The position numbers and the translations under genes were made by a program. The notes under the pieces were generated by a model. It worked only from the letters and a program-made list of their open reading frames with translations, had not been told where the DNA came from and made no database searches. This document shows, piece by piece, positions 15,998 through 26,762 of a stretch of 64,000 nt of DNA (position 1 is its first letter; each line of letters begins with the position of its first letter). Source of the stretch: Rossellomorea vietnamensis NBRC 101237 (GTDB taxonomy: Bacteria > Bacillota > Bacilli > Bacillales > Bacillaceae_B); the NCBI RefSeq assembly GCF_001591825.1, contig NZ_BCVQ01000003.1, positions 1 through 64,000 of the forward strand, written 5' to 3'.

Positions 15998-17215
15998 TCA
16001 CGCTTCTTCTAAACTTGAAAGAAACGATTTATTCCGCAGTCCGGCCCGGCGTATGTAGGCTTCCACCTTAATATCCACCTTTGCATCCGGAAAATAAACC
16101 TCGTTCCACATCTCTTTCAGCTTATTCCAATCATCCGGTCTCGAACGGCGGATGACGTCGTCAAAACCAAAGATGTCCGCTTGATTGGCTTGGGCCTGTT
16201 CGATCGCTTTTTTTATTTCTCCCTCAATCTCTTTCTCGATCTTTTTTTCCATCTGTGAAATCATCTTCCCATCGGTGATATCGATCGGCACATTCATCTC
16301 CCCTATGCTACCTTCGACCCGTGTGTGAATCGAGACATGTGGCCGTCCTTTTTTCATAGCACCTGACACGTTCGTTTTCTGCCGGTTCGTTTGATAGGCG
16401 ATGACTTCTTTCTTTCCTTTCCAATCGATGTTGATGTCCGTTCCCTGGATCTCGTCCCTGATCCATACGGTCCCCCTTGCCGCTTTGCCGTATTGCCAAT
16501 CGACTAACTTCCCGTCTTTGATAATCGCGATCCCACTGGCTTCAAGGGTGGATTCCGGCTCACTTTCCTGGATGTTTTCAGGCAGGCCCGCATGTTTCGG
16601 ATCGCCAAGGAGACGAAACCCCGACACAACGGTCGCCCCTTTGGAGGAATGCAATCCTTTCATCACGTCCTGAATCGATGTCTTTACGTTATGTCCCCAT
16701 TTCTTCTGGGAGAATTCCAATGTCTTCAGCACCTTATTCGCCGGTATTTTATCAACGGGGGTCAAGGTACGGAGCAGGTCTTCTGCCGAAGAATGATTCG
16801 CGATCACCATCGTCGTCGTGATCCGGAATTCATGATCCCGGTCGATGGCATCGATGAAGGTCGCCACACCCTCTTCCCTCGCAAGGTCCTCCCCGATCAC
16901 GACCAGATTCGTATGGGCATAATACAGTCTCCGGGAGATCTTGCTGGATGCGCGCCTGCTTGCTTCTACTAAATTGTCACCCGTAGCCGAATAAAGCGTC
17001 ACGGGCGGGCTTTGAGAACCACCGCCCCGCATGCCTCCAGCCACGTTAGCGGGATTGATGATCTGAAGCGTCATGACATACTTCCCGTCCTCCGCTTTAT
17101 CGATACCCATCGCGGCCACGATGGCAAGGTCGGTCAACTCTTTCTTACTCCAACAGCCGGACAATAAGAAGGAAATGGACATGAGAATGAAGAGAATCTT
17201 TATTTTACGAGCCAT
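15998..17215 (-). CDS. Spore germination lipoprotein, Ger(x)C family (ger operon 1)
   Basis: A 405-residue GerAC-type lipoprotein. A basic start and hydrophobic helix end in the lipobox LLSGC (Cys at about residue 22), for diacylglyceryl attachment on the outer face of the spore inner membrane. The three-domain GerC body follows (KKELTDLAIVAAMGIDK..., C-terminal WNEVYFPDAKVDIKVEAYIRRAGL). The ATG at 17215 with AAAGGAGGGGG is chosen. Its first codons overlap the gerA stop by 11 bp, consistent with translational coupling. Confidence 0.92.
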   Translation of the reverse strand: MARKIKILFILMSISFLLSGCWSKKELTDLAIVAAMGIDKAEDGKYVMTLQIINPANVAGGMRGGGSQSPPVTLYSATGDNLVEASRRASSKISRRLYYAHTNLVVIGEDLAREEGVATFIDAIDRDHEFRITTTMVIANHSSAEDLLRTLTPVDKIPANKVLKTLEFSQKKWGHNVKTSIQDVMKGLHSSKGATVVSGFRLLGDPKHAGLPENIQESEPESTLEASGIAIIKDGKLVDWQYGKAARGTVWIRDEIQGTDINIDWKGKKEVIAYQTNRQKTNVSGAMKKGRPHVSIHTRVEGSIGEMNVPIDITDGKMISQMEKKIEKEIEGEIKKAIEQAQANQADIFGFDDVIRRSRPDDWNKLKEMWNEVYFPDAKVDIKVEAYIRRAGLRNKSFLSSLEEA

Positions 17216-18824
17216 TATTTCCCCCTCCTTTGCCGTCCCCATTGACCATCGTACGGGAAGCTGGCGACTTTGGACCTTGATTGGTCCCTTCCCTTACCGC
17301 ATTTGCGCTTATGAGGCGCGGTCTCTGCCTGAGTGTCCACCAAGGCAGCCGTACAAAGGTATCTATATTATTCACCGGGATGAACGGAGCGAACGGGGCC
17401 ATATAAGGCACCCCAAAGGAACGCAGACTGCATAAATGAACGACCATCAAAAGGAAAATCAGTATGATCCCGTAGAATCCAAAGGTCGCGGCACCGATCA
17501 TGAATAAGAAGCGGATGAGACGGGCCGAAATCGCCATATCAAATGATGGCGTGGCAAAACTCGCAATCGCTGTGATCGATACGATAATGACCATCGCCGG
17601 TGACACAATGCTCGCTTGCACGGCTGCTTGTCCGATGACAAGGGCACCGACGATCGAGACGGCAGAACCGATCGCTTTCGGCAATCGGATCCCCGCTTCC
17701 CGCAGGATTTCAAACGTGATTTCCATCAGGAGGGCTTCCACGAATGCCGGAAACGGAACCGATTCCCGCTGGGCGGCAATCGCGACAATGAGGGTCGTCG
17801 GCACCATTTCCTGGTGAAAGGTCGTGACCGCCACAAAGGTCGCAGGGGCAATGAGGGAGATCGTGAACATCAAGATCCGCAGCAGCCGGATCGATGTCGC
17901 AATATCGAAACGGGCATAATAATCCTCTGCCGATTGAAAAAATTGAATGAAGAGGGCAGGGGCAATCAGCACAAAAGGGGTCCCATCCACAAAGATGGCG
18001 ATCCGTCCCTCAAACAGATTCCCTGCCACTACATCCGGCCGTTCCGTGTTAAAAATCGTCGGAAACGGCGTCATCGTTTGATCTTCTATCAGTTGTTCGA
18101 TATACCCCGATTCCAAAATGCTGTCGATGTCGATCTTCTTTAACCGCTGCCGGATTTCCTCGATCACTTCTTCATTGGCAATGCCATGTATGTACATCAG
18201 CGTCACATCGGTCTTCGTCACGCGACCGATTTTCATGGACTCGAGCCATAAGTCGGGGGTCTTGATGATGCGCCGTACCATCGCCGTATTGGTCCCGATC
18301 GACTCCGTAAACGCCCCCTTCGGCCCACGGACGACCATTTGAGTGGTGGATTCAGAAATGGAGCGCGTTTCGCCCCCTTTCGTGCACGCACTCAACGCCT
18401 TCGCAGTCCCGTCCACCAGGACAATCGTGTCACCTGCCATCAACGAACCGAATAGCTCCACCCACTGATCGGTCGATGACATATTCCCCACCGTCATCAT
18501 GTCTTCCGAAATGAGACTGATCGCATCGTCTTCATTCAACTCTTCCTTATGATCATCCTTCATCATCGACTGCAGCAGAAACTCCTGAATCGATTGATTG
18601 TCAACGATCCCTTCCACATACACAATTGCCGTTTCAATAGAGGCGTCCTTTCCCATTTTTAAGCGGCGGATGATGACATCTGGACTGTTCCCCGTTTTCT
18701 GCCGGATCATATCGAGATTTGTGGATAATGAACGCTGTATATATTCTTCTGAAGTATCAGAAGCTTGGTTTTCTGGTTGTTGGTTCTTCTTTGGTTTACG
18801 ACGACCTTTAAAGAACGAAGACAT
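17205..18824 (-). CDS. Spore germination protein, GerA family (ger operon 1)
   Basis: A 539-residue GerAA-type subunit. A hydrophilic N-terminal half (about 1-280, with a basic KGRRKPKKNQ start) is followed by four or five membrane helices and the family motif GTPFVLIAPALFIQFFQSAEDYYARF near 283-308. The tail is Pro/Gly/Asn rich (KGGGNNGS). The start at 18824 (MSSFFKG) has GAAGGG upstream; the frame is open to 18911. It is first in operon 1. The upstream region has CATAAATA, only loosely sigma-G-like, so forespore control is expected but not clearly seen. Confidence 0.92.
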   Translation of the reverse strand: MSSFFKGRRKPKKNQQPENQASDTSEEYIQRSLSTNLDMIRQKTGNSPDVIIRRLKMGKDASIETAIVYVEGIVDNQSIQEFLLQSMMKDDHKEELNEDDAISLISEDMMTVGNMSSTDQWVELFGSLMAGDTIVLVDGTAKALSACTKGGETRSISESTTQMVVRGPKGAFTESIGTNTAMVRRIIKTPDLWLESMKIGRVTKTDVTLMYIHGIANEEVIEEIRQRLKKIDIDSILESGYIEQLIEDQTMTPFPTIFNTERPDVVAGNLFEGRIAIFVDGTPFVLIAPALFIQFFQSAEDYYARFDIATSIRLLRILMFTISLIAPATFVAVTTFHQEMVPTTLIVAIAAQRESVPFPAFVEALLMEITFEILREAGIRLPKAIGSAVSIVGALVIGQAAVQASIVSPAMVIIVSITAIASFATPSFDMAISARLIRFLFMIGAATFGFYGIILIFLLMVVHLCSLRSFGVPYMAPFAPFIPVNNIDTFVRLPWWTLRQRPRLISANAVREGTNQGPKSPASRTMVNGDGKGGGNNGS

Positions 18825-18947
18825 AGATTCCGGCACCCTTCTCTCATTTTTTATTACTGTAACCATAAGAGGGATATTTATGTAATTTTTAACAAAGGAA
18901 TGAACCTCCATCCATGGGAGGAACCTAAGAATAGGAGCGTGATCAAC

Positions 18948-19181
18948 ATGAAAATCATGGGTATTACACTATTAATGATGGGATGTTTAATGGGCTTTTC
19001 GTTAGGCCTCGATATTCTTCAAGGGTTCGACGTGTCAGATGCCTTTCAAAATGCCGTCAGTCCATTCCGCGTCATGGAAGTGGCCGAATTGTTTGTCCTT
19101 TTCATCCTCCTCTTCCTCTTTTTTGGTGAAACGGCTTATGAGGTGATCAAGAAAAGGAAGAAAGGATCGACCAAACAATGA
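18948..19181 (+). CDS. Small two-helix membrane protein next to gerA
   Basis: 77 residues, not recognised. Two membrane helices (about 4-24 and 45-68) flank a short loop with GFDVSDAFQNAVSP; the C-terminus is basic (KKRKKGSTKQ). The ATG has AGGAG 10 nt upstream. It is divergent from ger operon 1 and 186 bp before katG. Small proteins encoded beside ger operons (GerD/YxxA-type fourth subunits) exist, but no similarity is claimed. Confidence 0.7.
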   Translation: MKIMGITLLMMGCLMGFSLGLDILQGFDVSDAFQNAVSPFRVMEVAELFVLFILLFLFFGETAYEVIKKRKKGSTKQ

Positions 19182-19275
19182 GCCCTTCCCAGCTCCTCCC
19201 CCCTCTTTCAAACCACCCCTTGTAAAAATTCACCATCCAGAGAAGCTTCACGCTTTCAATAACCATTCTAATCTT

Positions 19276-19309
19276 TTATAATGATAATTAAGAATTATTA
19301 TAATTATCA
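19276..19309 (+). promoter_or_regulatory. Tandem PerR-like boxes over the katG promoter
   Basis: Two 15-mers each match the PerR consensus TTATAATNATTATAA at 12 of 14 fixed positions: 19276-19290 (TTATAATGATAATTA) and 19295-19309 (TTATTATAATTATCA). The second contains a TATAAT hexamer at 19299-19304, so bound PerR would cover the -10. This indicates peroxide-inducible katG. Fur could also be considered because the two share site features. Confidence 0.7.
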
Positions 19310-19361
19310 CACTATTTGTGTGGTAGTTTGCTTTGCCCCATATTTTAAAACAGGAAGGTGA

Positions 19362-21584
<2,223 letters not shown>

Positions 21585-21596
21585 TGTGTGTAGTGG

Positions 21597-21625
21597 GCCT
21601 CTTCCTTGATGGGAGGGGCTTTTTT
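21597..21625 (+). terminator. Terminator after katG
   Basis: Arms GCCTCTTCC and GGGAGGGGC with G-T pairs and a short loop, followed by TTTTTT. It begins 13 bp past the katG stop. Confidence 0.8.
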
Positions 21626-21679
21626 CATCCTGTCTCCACGTCCCCAATATTCCATTGACAAATCCCCTCCCCTCCATTA

Positions 21680-21695
21680 TTATCAATATCGATAA
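21680..21695 (+). promoter_or_regulatory. Dyad upstream of HTH-psd operon
   Basis: TTATCAATATCGATAA matches its own reverse complement at 14 of 16 positions. It is 24 bp before the regulator's ATG and could be its own operator. The flank continues A/T rich (ATAACAATAACAAAAGG). Confidence 0.5.
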
Positions 21696-21718
21696 CAATA
21701 ACAAAAGGATGTAATCGA

Positions 21719-22261
21719 ATGACCCAAATAGATACCGACCTATTTCTCCACCCGGTCCGAATGCGGATCATCCAACACCTTTCAAAGGGGACCGCGACGG
21801 TACATGAGCTGAAAGAATGGATGGCAGATGTCCCGCAGGCCACCCTTTACCGGCATTTGAATCGACTGACGAAGAATAAGATTATTCATATCGTCGATGA
21901 ACGGAAAATCCGGGGTGCGATCGAGAAAACCTATGCCATGCAGGAAGACAGCCCCTATATGACCGTAGAAGAATTGGAGCAGCTGTCAGGCGAAGAACAT
22001 CTTAAACTGTTCATGACCTTTCTTTCCTCCGTGACCGGACAGGCCAGGAGCTATCTTCTGAACGACCCGGATCTTGCCCGGAATTACTTCGGATATAACC
22101 AGCTGGACCTTTACGTGACACCGGACGAGCTCAAAGAATTGACTGAAGGCATGAATGAGCTTCTGAGTAAATTCAAATCGAACAGACCGACGGATGAAAA
22201 CGAAAAGATTTCCCTCATCCAAATGCTTATCCCAGAACCTAAAGGACGTGACCATACATGA
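21719..22261 (+). CDS. Helix-turn-helix (ArsR-like) regulator
   Basis: A 180-residue regulator. An N-terminal winged HTH (LHPVRMRIIQHLSKGTATVHELKEWMADVPQATLYRHLNRLTKNKII, about 10-57) of the ArsR/YqaL type is followed by an alpha-helical domain of about 110 residues. There are no metal-binding Cys. RBS AAAGGATG. Its stop overlaps the start of psd by 4 bp (ATGA), so the two are translated together; it may respond to a membrane-lipid or envelope cue. A dyad upstream suggests autoregulation. Confidence 0.8.
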   Translation: MTQIDTDLFLHPVRMRIIQHLSKGTATVHELKEWMADVPQATLYRHLNRLTKNKIIHIVDERKIRGAIEKTYAMQEDSPYMTVEELEQLSGEEHLKLFMTFLSSVTGQARSYLLNDPDLARNYFGYNQLDLYVTPDELKELTEGMNELLSKFKSNRPTDENEKISLIQMLIPEPKGRDHT

Positions 22262-23034
22262 TCAGGACAAAATTTTACCGAAAAATATTTGAATTAAACG
22301 GCCATCCCATCATCGCCAAAGGATTACGCTCATTCGCCGAATCCAAGATGAGCAAACCGTTCATCGCTTCTTTTGCCAAAGTCTATAAGTTGAACATGGA
22401 GGAAGCCACGCGGGAACTCCGAGAGTACGGTACCCTTCATGACATCTTTACAAGGGAGCTGAAGCCCGATGCCCGACCGGTCTCAGGTTCTGAGGGTGCA
22501 TTCGTCAGCCCGTGCGACGGCTATTTATCCGTTGTCGATGATTTGACTATGGAAAGCACATTTACGGTCAAGGGACAGGATTATACCGTGGAAGAACTGC
22601 TGGGGTCTCCGGCCAAGGCAGAAGCATATGCCGGAGGAAAGGTTCTTATCTTTTACCTGAGCCCCACCGATTATCACCGGGTTCACGTGCCGATCGATGC
22701 CACCGTTGAAGAAGTCTACACACTCGGTAGACACGCCGATCCCGTGAATGAGCTCGGACTGACCCACGGTGTCCGTCCCCTCACACGTAATTACCGCCTT
22801 GTTTCCCGCTTTGATGTGGATGGATCGCCTCTTGCCCACGTCATGGTCGGGGCGCTGAACGTGAACTCGATCGTCCGGACGAATACGGCTGACGTTGTCC
22901 ATCGGGGGGATCCCTATGGATACTTCTCATTCGGCTCGACGGTCGTAGTTTGTGTGCCGAAAGGAAAGTTCAGCTTCACCCGGGAAAAAGGACCGGTGAA
23001 GATGGGGGAAGAAATCGGGAAGTGCCATTCTTAA
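22258..23034 (+). CDS. psd: Phosphatidylserine decarboxylase
   Basis: A 258-residue pyruvoyl-dependent membrane-associated enzyme that makes phosphatidylethanolamine from phosphatidylserine. Self-cleavage would occur at the Gly-Ser of FGST near residues 226-227 (many members have LGST), giving beta and alpha chains. DYHRVHVPIDATVEE and HVMVGALNVNSIV are further family signatures. No pssA is in the window, so this copy is outside the usual pssA-psd arrangement and paired with an HTH regulator instead, perhaps an extra, regulated enzyme. Confidence 0.93.
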   Translation: MIRTKFYRKIFELNGHPIIAKGLRSFAESKMSKPFIASFAKVYKLNMEEATRELREYGTLHDIFTRELKPDARPVSGSEGAFVSPCDGYLSVVDDLTMESTFTVKGQDYTVEELLGSPAKAEAYAGGKVLIFYLSPTDYHRVHVPIDATVEEVYTLGRHADPVNELGLTHGVRPLTRNYRLVSRFDVDGSPLAHVMVGALNVNSIVRTNTADVVHRGDPYGYFSFGSTVVVCVPKGKFSFTREKGPVKMGEEIGKCHS

Positions 23035-23089
23035 AAAGGGTGCCTCACTTATGCGTGGGGAGTTCATGTTCAGCACCAGACTTGGTAGA

Positions 23090-23280
23090 TAACCGGAATA
23101 TCTCCGCTTATATAGGAATGAATCGTTAAGAATGCTGAAATAGACGGAAATATTCCGCCTATTCACTTAAAAAATACAAATATAAATGTTTTTTCGAGGT
23201 GTAAGCGGAATATTTCCGCTTATTCATCCCCAAAACAGCTTCCATCCTACATATAACCGGAATATCTCCGCTTATTTTAC
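23090..23280. repeat. Class E element: four palindromes at 51/61/52 bp
   Basis: Four palindromes of about 18-22 bp with the core (A/C)CGGAATATNTCCGC, such as TAAGCGGAATATTTCCGCTTA at about 23203. Their CGG triplets start at 23094, 23145, 23206 and 23258, so spacing is 51, 61 and 52 bp. The same four-palindrome layout with 52, 61 and 52 bp recurs at 55080-55275. It occupies most of the 325-bp gap after psd; nothing else is seen there except the terminator at 23307. Confidence 0.85.
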
Positions 23281-23306
23281 CGTAACTGCTTCTACTACAA
23301 AAATTA

Positions 23307-23343
23307 AAAAACGCCTGCTCCCCACCAAGGGACAGGCGTTTTT
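23307..23343. terminator. Bidirectional terminator
   Basis: Perfect arms AAAAACGCCTG (23307-23317) and CAGGCGTTTTT (23333-23343) with T-runs on both strands. It serves the convergent psd and DMT transporter genes. Confidence 0.92.
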
Positions 23344-23359
23344 CCTATGTGACCGGGCA

Positions 23360-23836
23360 TCAAGCCCCGATACTCTCACGTACTTCTTCCTCTTTTACTT
23401 CCGTCCGCTTCTCCAACTTATACACAAGCACCCCACCGATCAACAAAGCGATTCCGAGCATCTTTTCCCACGACAATGAAGACGGTTCAAACCCGAACCA
23501 GCCTCCCGTGTTAACGATGAACGCGATCGTGATCTGCGAAATAAGTGCGATCGAGATGGCATACGCCGGTCCAATCAAGGTGACTCCCCTCATCAGGAAA
23601 AACACAATTCCGACACCGAACACCCCGCTGAATAGAAACACAGGATTGACGCCGCTAAAATCAAACAAACTCTTATCTTCCATACTATAAAAAACCGGCA
23701 GCGAACAGACGAGACCGAGTCCAAGTACCAGGCTCGTGGTGGCCCATGGTCCCGTCTTTTCACTGACACGTGCGTTGAATACGTTTTGCAGGCTGATTAA
23801 TATACCTGCGATGATGGCTAATCCGATTCCGAACAT
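23360..23836 (-). CDS. Half-size DMT-family transporter (YdcZ/DUF606 type)
   Basis: A 158-residue protein with five membrane helices, half the size of a normal ten-helix EamA/DMT exporter. Its start (GLAIIAGILISLQNVFNARVSEKTGPW) matches the opening of the second half-size gene at 24560 (FALFGGLCITMQGIFNARMSDAIGGW). The two probably form an antiparallel heterodimer. They flank a YeiL-type regulator in one minus-strand operon. RBS AAGGAGG. The C-terminal tail is charged (KRTEVKEEEVRES). Substrate unknown. Confidence 0.85.
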   Translation of the reverse strand: MFGIGLAIIAGILISLQNVFNARVSEKTGPWATTSLVLGLGLVCSLPVFYSMEDKSLFDFSGVNPVFLFSGVFGVGIVFFLMRGVTLIGPAYAISIALISQITIAFIVNTGGWFGFEPSSLSWEKMLGIALLIGGVLVYKLEKRTEVKEEEVRESIGA

Positions 23837-23848
23837 ATGAGATCCTCC

Positions 23849-24544
23849 TTATTCATAGATGTTTCCTTTTGCAAGAGTGCTGAGTTTATCCAGATCCTTG
23901 ATGGTGATGGAGCCGTTGACCCGTTCGATGAGGTCATCTGCCGCCATCTTCTTCAGCACCCGGTTCAAATGACGATAGCTCGTGCCGATCCATTCGGCGA
24001 GTTCCATAAGGTTCGACGTATGCATCTCCTGATGAAACATGGTCCCTTCCCCTGCTTCCGAAATCGACAGCAAGTAGCTTGCGAGGCGCACTTCGACGGG
24101 GTACAGCATGTGCATGCTCGTGATATGGGATTCCGTGTAGAACTTGTGGGCCACCGTATCAAACAGAAAGCGCATGATGGCGGGATTCTCCTTCTCAAGG
24201 GCAGCCAAATCTTCGAAACACACCGACAGGAACACCCCGTCCGTGACGGCTTCAACCGAATTGAGAACCGCCGTTCCCTTCGAATATTCCACATCCCCGA
24301 TCAAGGCAAGGGGCCGCTTGAACCGGTTGATCAATAGCTTTCCTTCCGGTGTATGGGTGAAAATCTTGATCTTCCCTTCCATGAGGCAGTACAGTGCATC
24401 TAGTTCTTCACCTGTTGAAAAAAGGACATCTCCTTTTTCAAAGGAATAGATATGGATATGTTTTCTGAATTCAGCCGGAAATAAATCGTTCAGCTCAAAT
24501 TGAGTAATATATTGGTCTGGACTTGCACCTTGAATTTCTTTCAT
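23849..24544 (-). CDS. yeiL: Crp/Fnr-family regulator, YeiL-like
   Basis: About 231 residues: an N-terminal cyclic-nucleotide-binding-like jelly roll (EKGDVLFSTGEELDALYCLMEGKIKIF, about 37-65) and a C-terminal HTH (LMELAEWIGTSYRHLNRVLKKMAADDLIE, about 178-206). There are few Cys, so no FNR iron-sulfur cluster is expected. It resembles the E. coli YeiL group, reported as regulators in starvation. It sits between two half-size DMT transporters, which it presumably controls. The ATG at 24544 is preferred over 24547 for RBS spacing. Confidence 0.8.
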   Translation of the reverse strand: MKEIQGASPDQYITQFELNDLFPAEFRKHIHIYSFEKGDVLFSTGEELDALYCLMEGKIKIFTHTPEGKLLINRFKRPLALIGDVEYSKGTAVLNSVEAVTDGVFLSVCFEDLAALEKENPAIMRFLFDTVAHKFYTESHITSMHMLYPVEVRLASYLLSISEAGEGTMFHQEMHTSNLMELAEWIGTSYRHLNRVLKKMAADDLIERVNGSITIKDLDKLSTLAKGNIYE

Positions 24545-24559
24545 CATCCGACTCCTTTT

Positions 24560-24985
24560 CTACAATTGAAACAGGATGACTCCTGCAAGCATCATCGTAA
24601 GTCCGACCACCTGCCGCGTTGTAACCGGGATTTTCTTTTCCCCGAACCATCCTTTAGACTCGATGAGAAAGGCCGTCCCGATCTGTGCCACAAGCAGGAT
24701 CGCAATCGCCGCTGCCGGTCCGATCGTGTGGATCGCCGTCAGTTCCGAGAACACCACGATCACGCCGAACGTACCACCGATCAAGTACAGGAACGGCACC
24801 TGTCTGAAGCTCTTCCCTTTTCCATCCCTTGTTTTCATATATATGGTCATCGAAATCGCAAACGCCACGAGGTGGACCATCGACGTCGTATGCCACCCTC
24901 CGATCGCGTCACTCATCCGCGCATTGAAAATTCCCTGCATCGTAATGCAAAGACCCCCAAACAGGGCAAAAATAGCACCTTTCAT
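24560..24985 (-). CDS. Half-size DMT-family transporter (YdcZ/DUF606 type)
   Basis: A 141-residue, five-helix partner of the protein encoded at 23360-23836, first in the operon with yeiL 12 bp behind. GLCITMQGIFNARMSDAIGGWHTT at the start and SKGWFGEKKIPVTTRQVVGLTMMLAGVILFQL at the end follow the family layout. RBS AGGAGGATGAACG. The divergent 290-bp region to ger operon 2 carries a class D repeat. Confidence 0.85.
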   Translation of the reverse strand: MKGAIFALFGGLCITMQGIFNARMSDAIGGWHTTSMVHLVAFAISMTIYMKTRDGKGKSFRQVPFLYLIGGTFGVIVVFSELTAIHTIGPAAAIAILLVAQIGTAFLIESKGWFGEKKIPVTTRQVVGLTMMLAGVILFQL

Positions 24986-25115
24986 CGTTCATCCTCCTAT
25001 TCTTTGTTCTATTAAATAGGAGGTGGTGATTTTGTGAAAGGACATATGTCCTAAGGTTGTGCGGATGGGGGATTGGGTATGCGTTTTCATATGTGATTCC
25101 TTGAGCTTGGATCAT

Positions 25116-25183
25116 TTATCAGCGTAAACGGATTTTATCTGCCAAATTTCAAATTCATTAGCGAAATCCCTATTTTATCAGCC
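25116..25183. repeat. Class D element: degenerate 20-bp tandem units
   Basis: Four units of TATCAGCG-like sequence begin at 25120, 25139, 25159 and 25179 (CAGCG, CTGCC, TAGCG, CAGCC), each followed by a A/T-rich 15-bp spacer. They lie in the divergent region between the DMT operon and ger operon 2. This copy is the most decayed of three. The rest of the gap (24986-25110) shows no other feature. Confidence 0.7.
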
Positions 25184-25212
25184 AAAACAACCCCAAAATT
25201 CCCCACCCACAA

Positions 25213-25243
25213 AGAATGACATCCGCCCCTTCCGCACATACTA
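25213..25243 (+). promoter_or_regulatory. Sigma-G-like promoter of ger operon 2
   Basis: A -10 CATACTA (25237-25243) fits the sigma-G consensus CATAMTA fully. AGAATG at 25213-25218, 18 bp upstream, matches four of six positions of TGAATA. Forespore-specific expression is what germinant receptors require. Confidence 0.6.
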
Positions 25244-25274
25244 TCCTATCGACACTACCAAAAGGGTGAGCGGA

Positions 25275-26762
25275 ATGAATCAGAACCATTCAGGCAATTT
25301 AGCAGATAAAGTCTCGGAGCTCCTTGCATGTTTCGGGGAAAGTTCGGATGTCAAAACCCGTTTTTTAACGTTACCCGGCGACCATCTGTCTGTCTGCCTC
25401 CTTTACATAGAAAACATCGTGGATACGATGGCCATTCAGGAACATATCATTGAACCTTTGGTGCAAAAACCGATGCCCGAAGGAAAGGAATCATTTTTCC
25501 CTTTTATCATACAGGAGGTCCTTCAGATCTCTGATATAGAGGTCGTTCAAGACATGGACAAAGTCCCTGATAAGCTGGTGAATGGATCCACGGTCATTCT
25601 CTTCGATGGAGAGTCAGAGGTTCTTTCAGCTGATACTTCCAAATGGGTGGAGAGATCCCTCTCCAATCCGAAGGGACAGCGTACGGTCCAGGGCCCGGAT
25701 ATTGGCTTTACGGAGAGCCGCAGCGGGAATGTAGCTCTTATCCGGAAATACATCAAAAACCCGACGCTCCAGGTTCATACCGAAACCTATGGAAAGATCA
25801 CCAATACGTCTGTCACACTTGTTTATCTTGAGAATATGGTCGATTCCGAAATATTATCAAGCATCCAACAAAAGCTGAACGACATGTCCTATGATTCTGT
25901 CATCGGTTCGAATTATATTACCGAGTATTTGACAAAAGAGTCAAAATCCCTTTTCCCGTTAATCTTGAACTCTGATAGACCGGATGTGGCGGCAGCGGAG
26001 ATTTTGGAGGGGAGGGTGTGCATCGTGGTGGACGGTACCCCGTTCGTGCTGATTGCACCAGCTGTCCTCATTCAGTTCTTCCAGTCGCCTGATGATTATT
26101 ACTTAAGCAGCGAAGCCACTAAATATGTGCGGCCATTGCGGTTTATTTTTTTCTGGTTGTCTCTTTACATACCCGGATTGTATGTGGCCTTCACGACCTT
26201 CCACAAAGGTCTCCTGCCGGTCAATTTATTGGTTGGTTTCACGGCACAGCAGCAAGCCGTACCTTTTCCCACCGTATTTGAGACCCTACTTGTATTAAGT
26301 TTGACAGACGCCATTTATGAAGGGTCAAGTCGTCTTCCACAGAATCTCGTCATCACCATCTCGCTGTTTGGTGCCATTGTTTTCGGTCAGGCATCAGTGG
26401 AAGCACAGCTTGTACAGCCTGTCACCCTGGTTATCATCAGTATATCGTTCACCTTTTCAAGCATCATCCCGATTGCTGCTTTAAACTATTCGGTCCGGAT
26501 CATTAAGATCAGTTTGATCTTGATCGGAGCCCTGCTTGGATTATACGGGATCGCTCTATTCACATTACTTCTCTTGGTTCATCTCTGCTACCTGAGATCG
26601 TTCTCGGTCCCTTACCTGGCACCGATTTCACCCTTCTCACGTCAGGACATGGATAAGGATGTCTTCATCCGGAAACCGATGCCAGAAATCAACCATAACA
26701 TTCCTGTTTTTCATAAAGAAGAACAGATGGAAGATCAGCCGAAAAAGGAGAATGACTCGTGA
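25275..26762 (+). CDS. Spore germination protein, GerA family (ger operon 2)
   Basis: A 495-residue GerAA-type subunit. The soluble N-terminal half has paired GNV/GFTESRSGNVALIRKYIKNPTLQ sequence; the motif GTPFVLIAPAVLIQFFQSPDDYYLS (about 253-277) precedes the membrane part, which has four or five helices. It is clearly related to but distinct from the operon 1 copy, so it probably recognises a different germinant. The ATG at 25275 has AAAGGG 8-9 nt upstream; a GTG at 25266 is the alternative. It is followed by gerC with a 4-bp overlap. Confidence 0.92.
   Translation: MNQNHSGNLADKVSELLACFGESSDVKTRFLTLPGDHLSVCLLYIENIVDTMAIQEHIIEPLVQKPMPEGKESFFPFIIQEVLQISDIEVVQDMDKVPDKLVNGSTVILFDGESEVLSADTSKWVERSLSNPKGQRTVQGPDIGFTESRSGNVALIRKYIKNPTLQVHTETYGKITNTSVTLVYLENMVDSEILSSIQQKLNDMSYDSVIGSNYITEYLTKESKSLFPLILNSDRPDVAAAEILEGRVCIVVDGTPFVLIAPAVLIQFFQSPDDYYLSSEATKYVRPLRFIFFWLSLYIPGLYVAFTTFHKGLLPVNLLVGFTAQQQAVPFPTVFETLLVLSLTDAIYEGSSRLPQNLVITISLFGAIVFGQASVEAQLVQPVTLVIISISFTFSSIIPIAALNYSVRIIKISLILIGALLGLYGIALFTLLLLVHLCYLRSFSVPYLAPISPFSRQDMDKDVFIRKPMPEINHNIPVFHKEEQMEDQPKKENDS

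Noticed and set aside
14866-19181. Many long antisense frames over the ger operons and katG
   Set aside because: These are mirror frames of GC-rich coding sequence: no RBS, low-complexity compositions, overlapping genuine family members.
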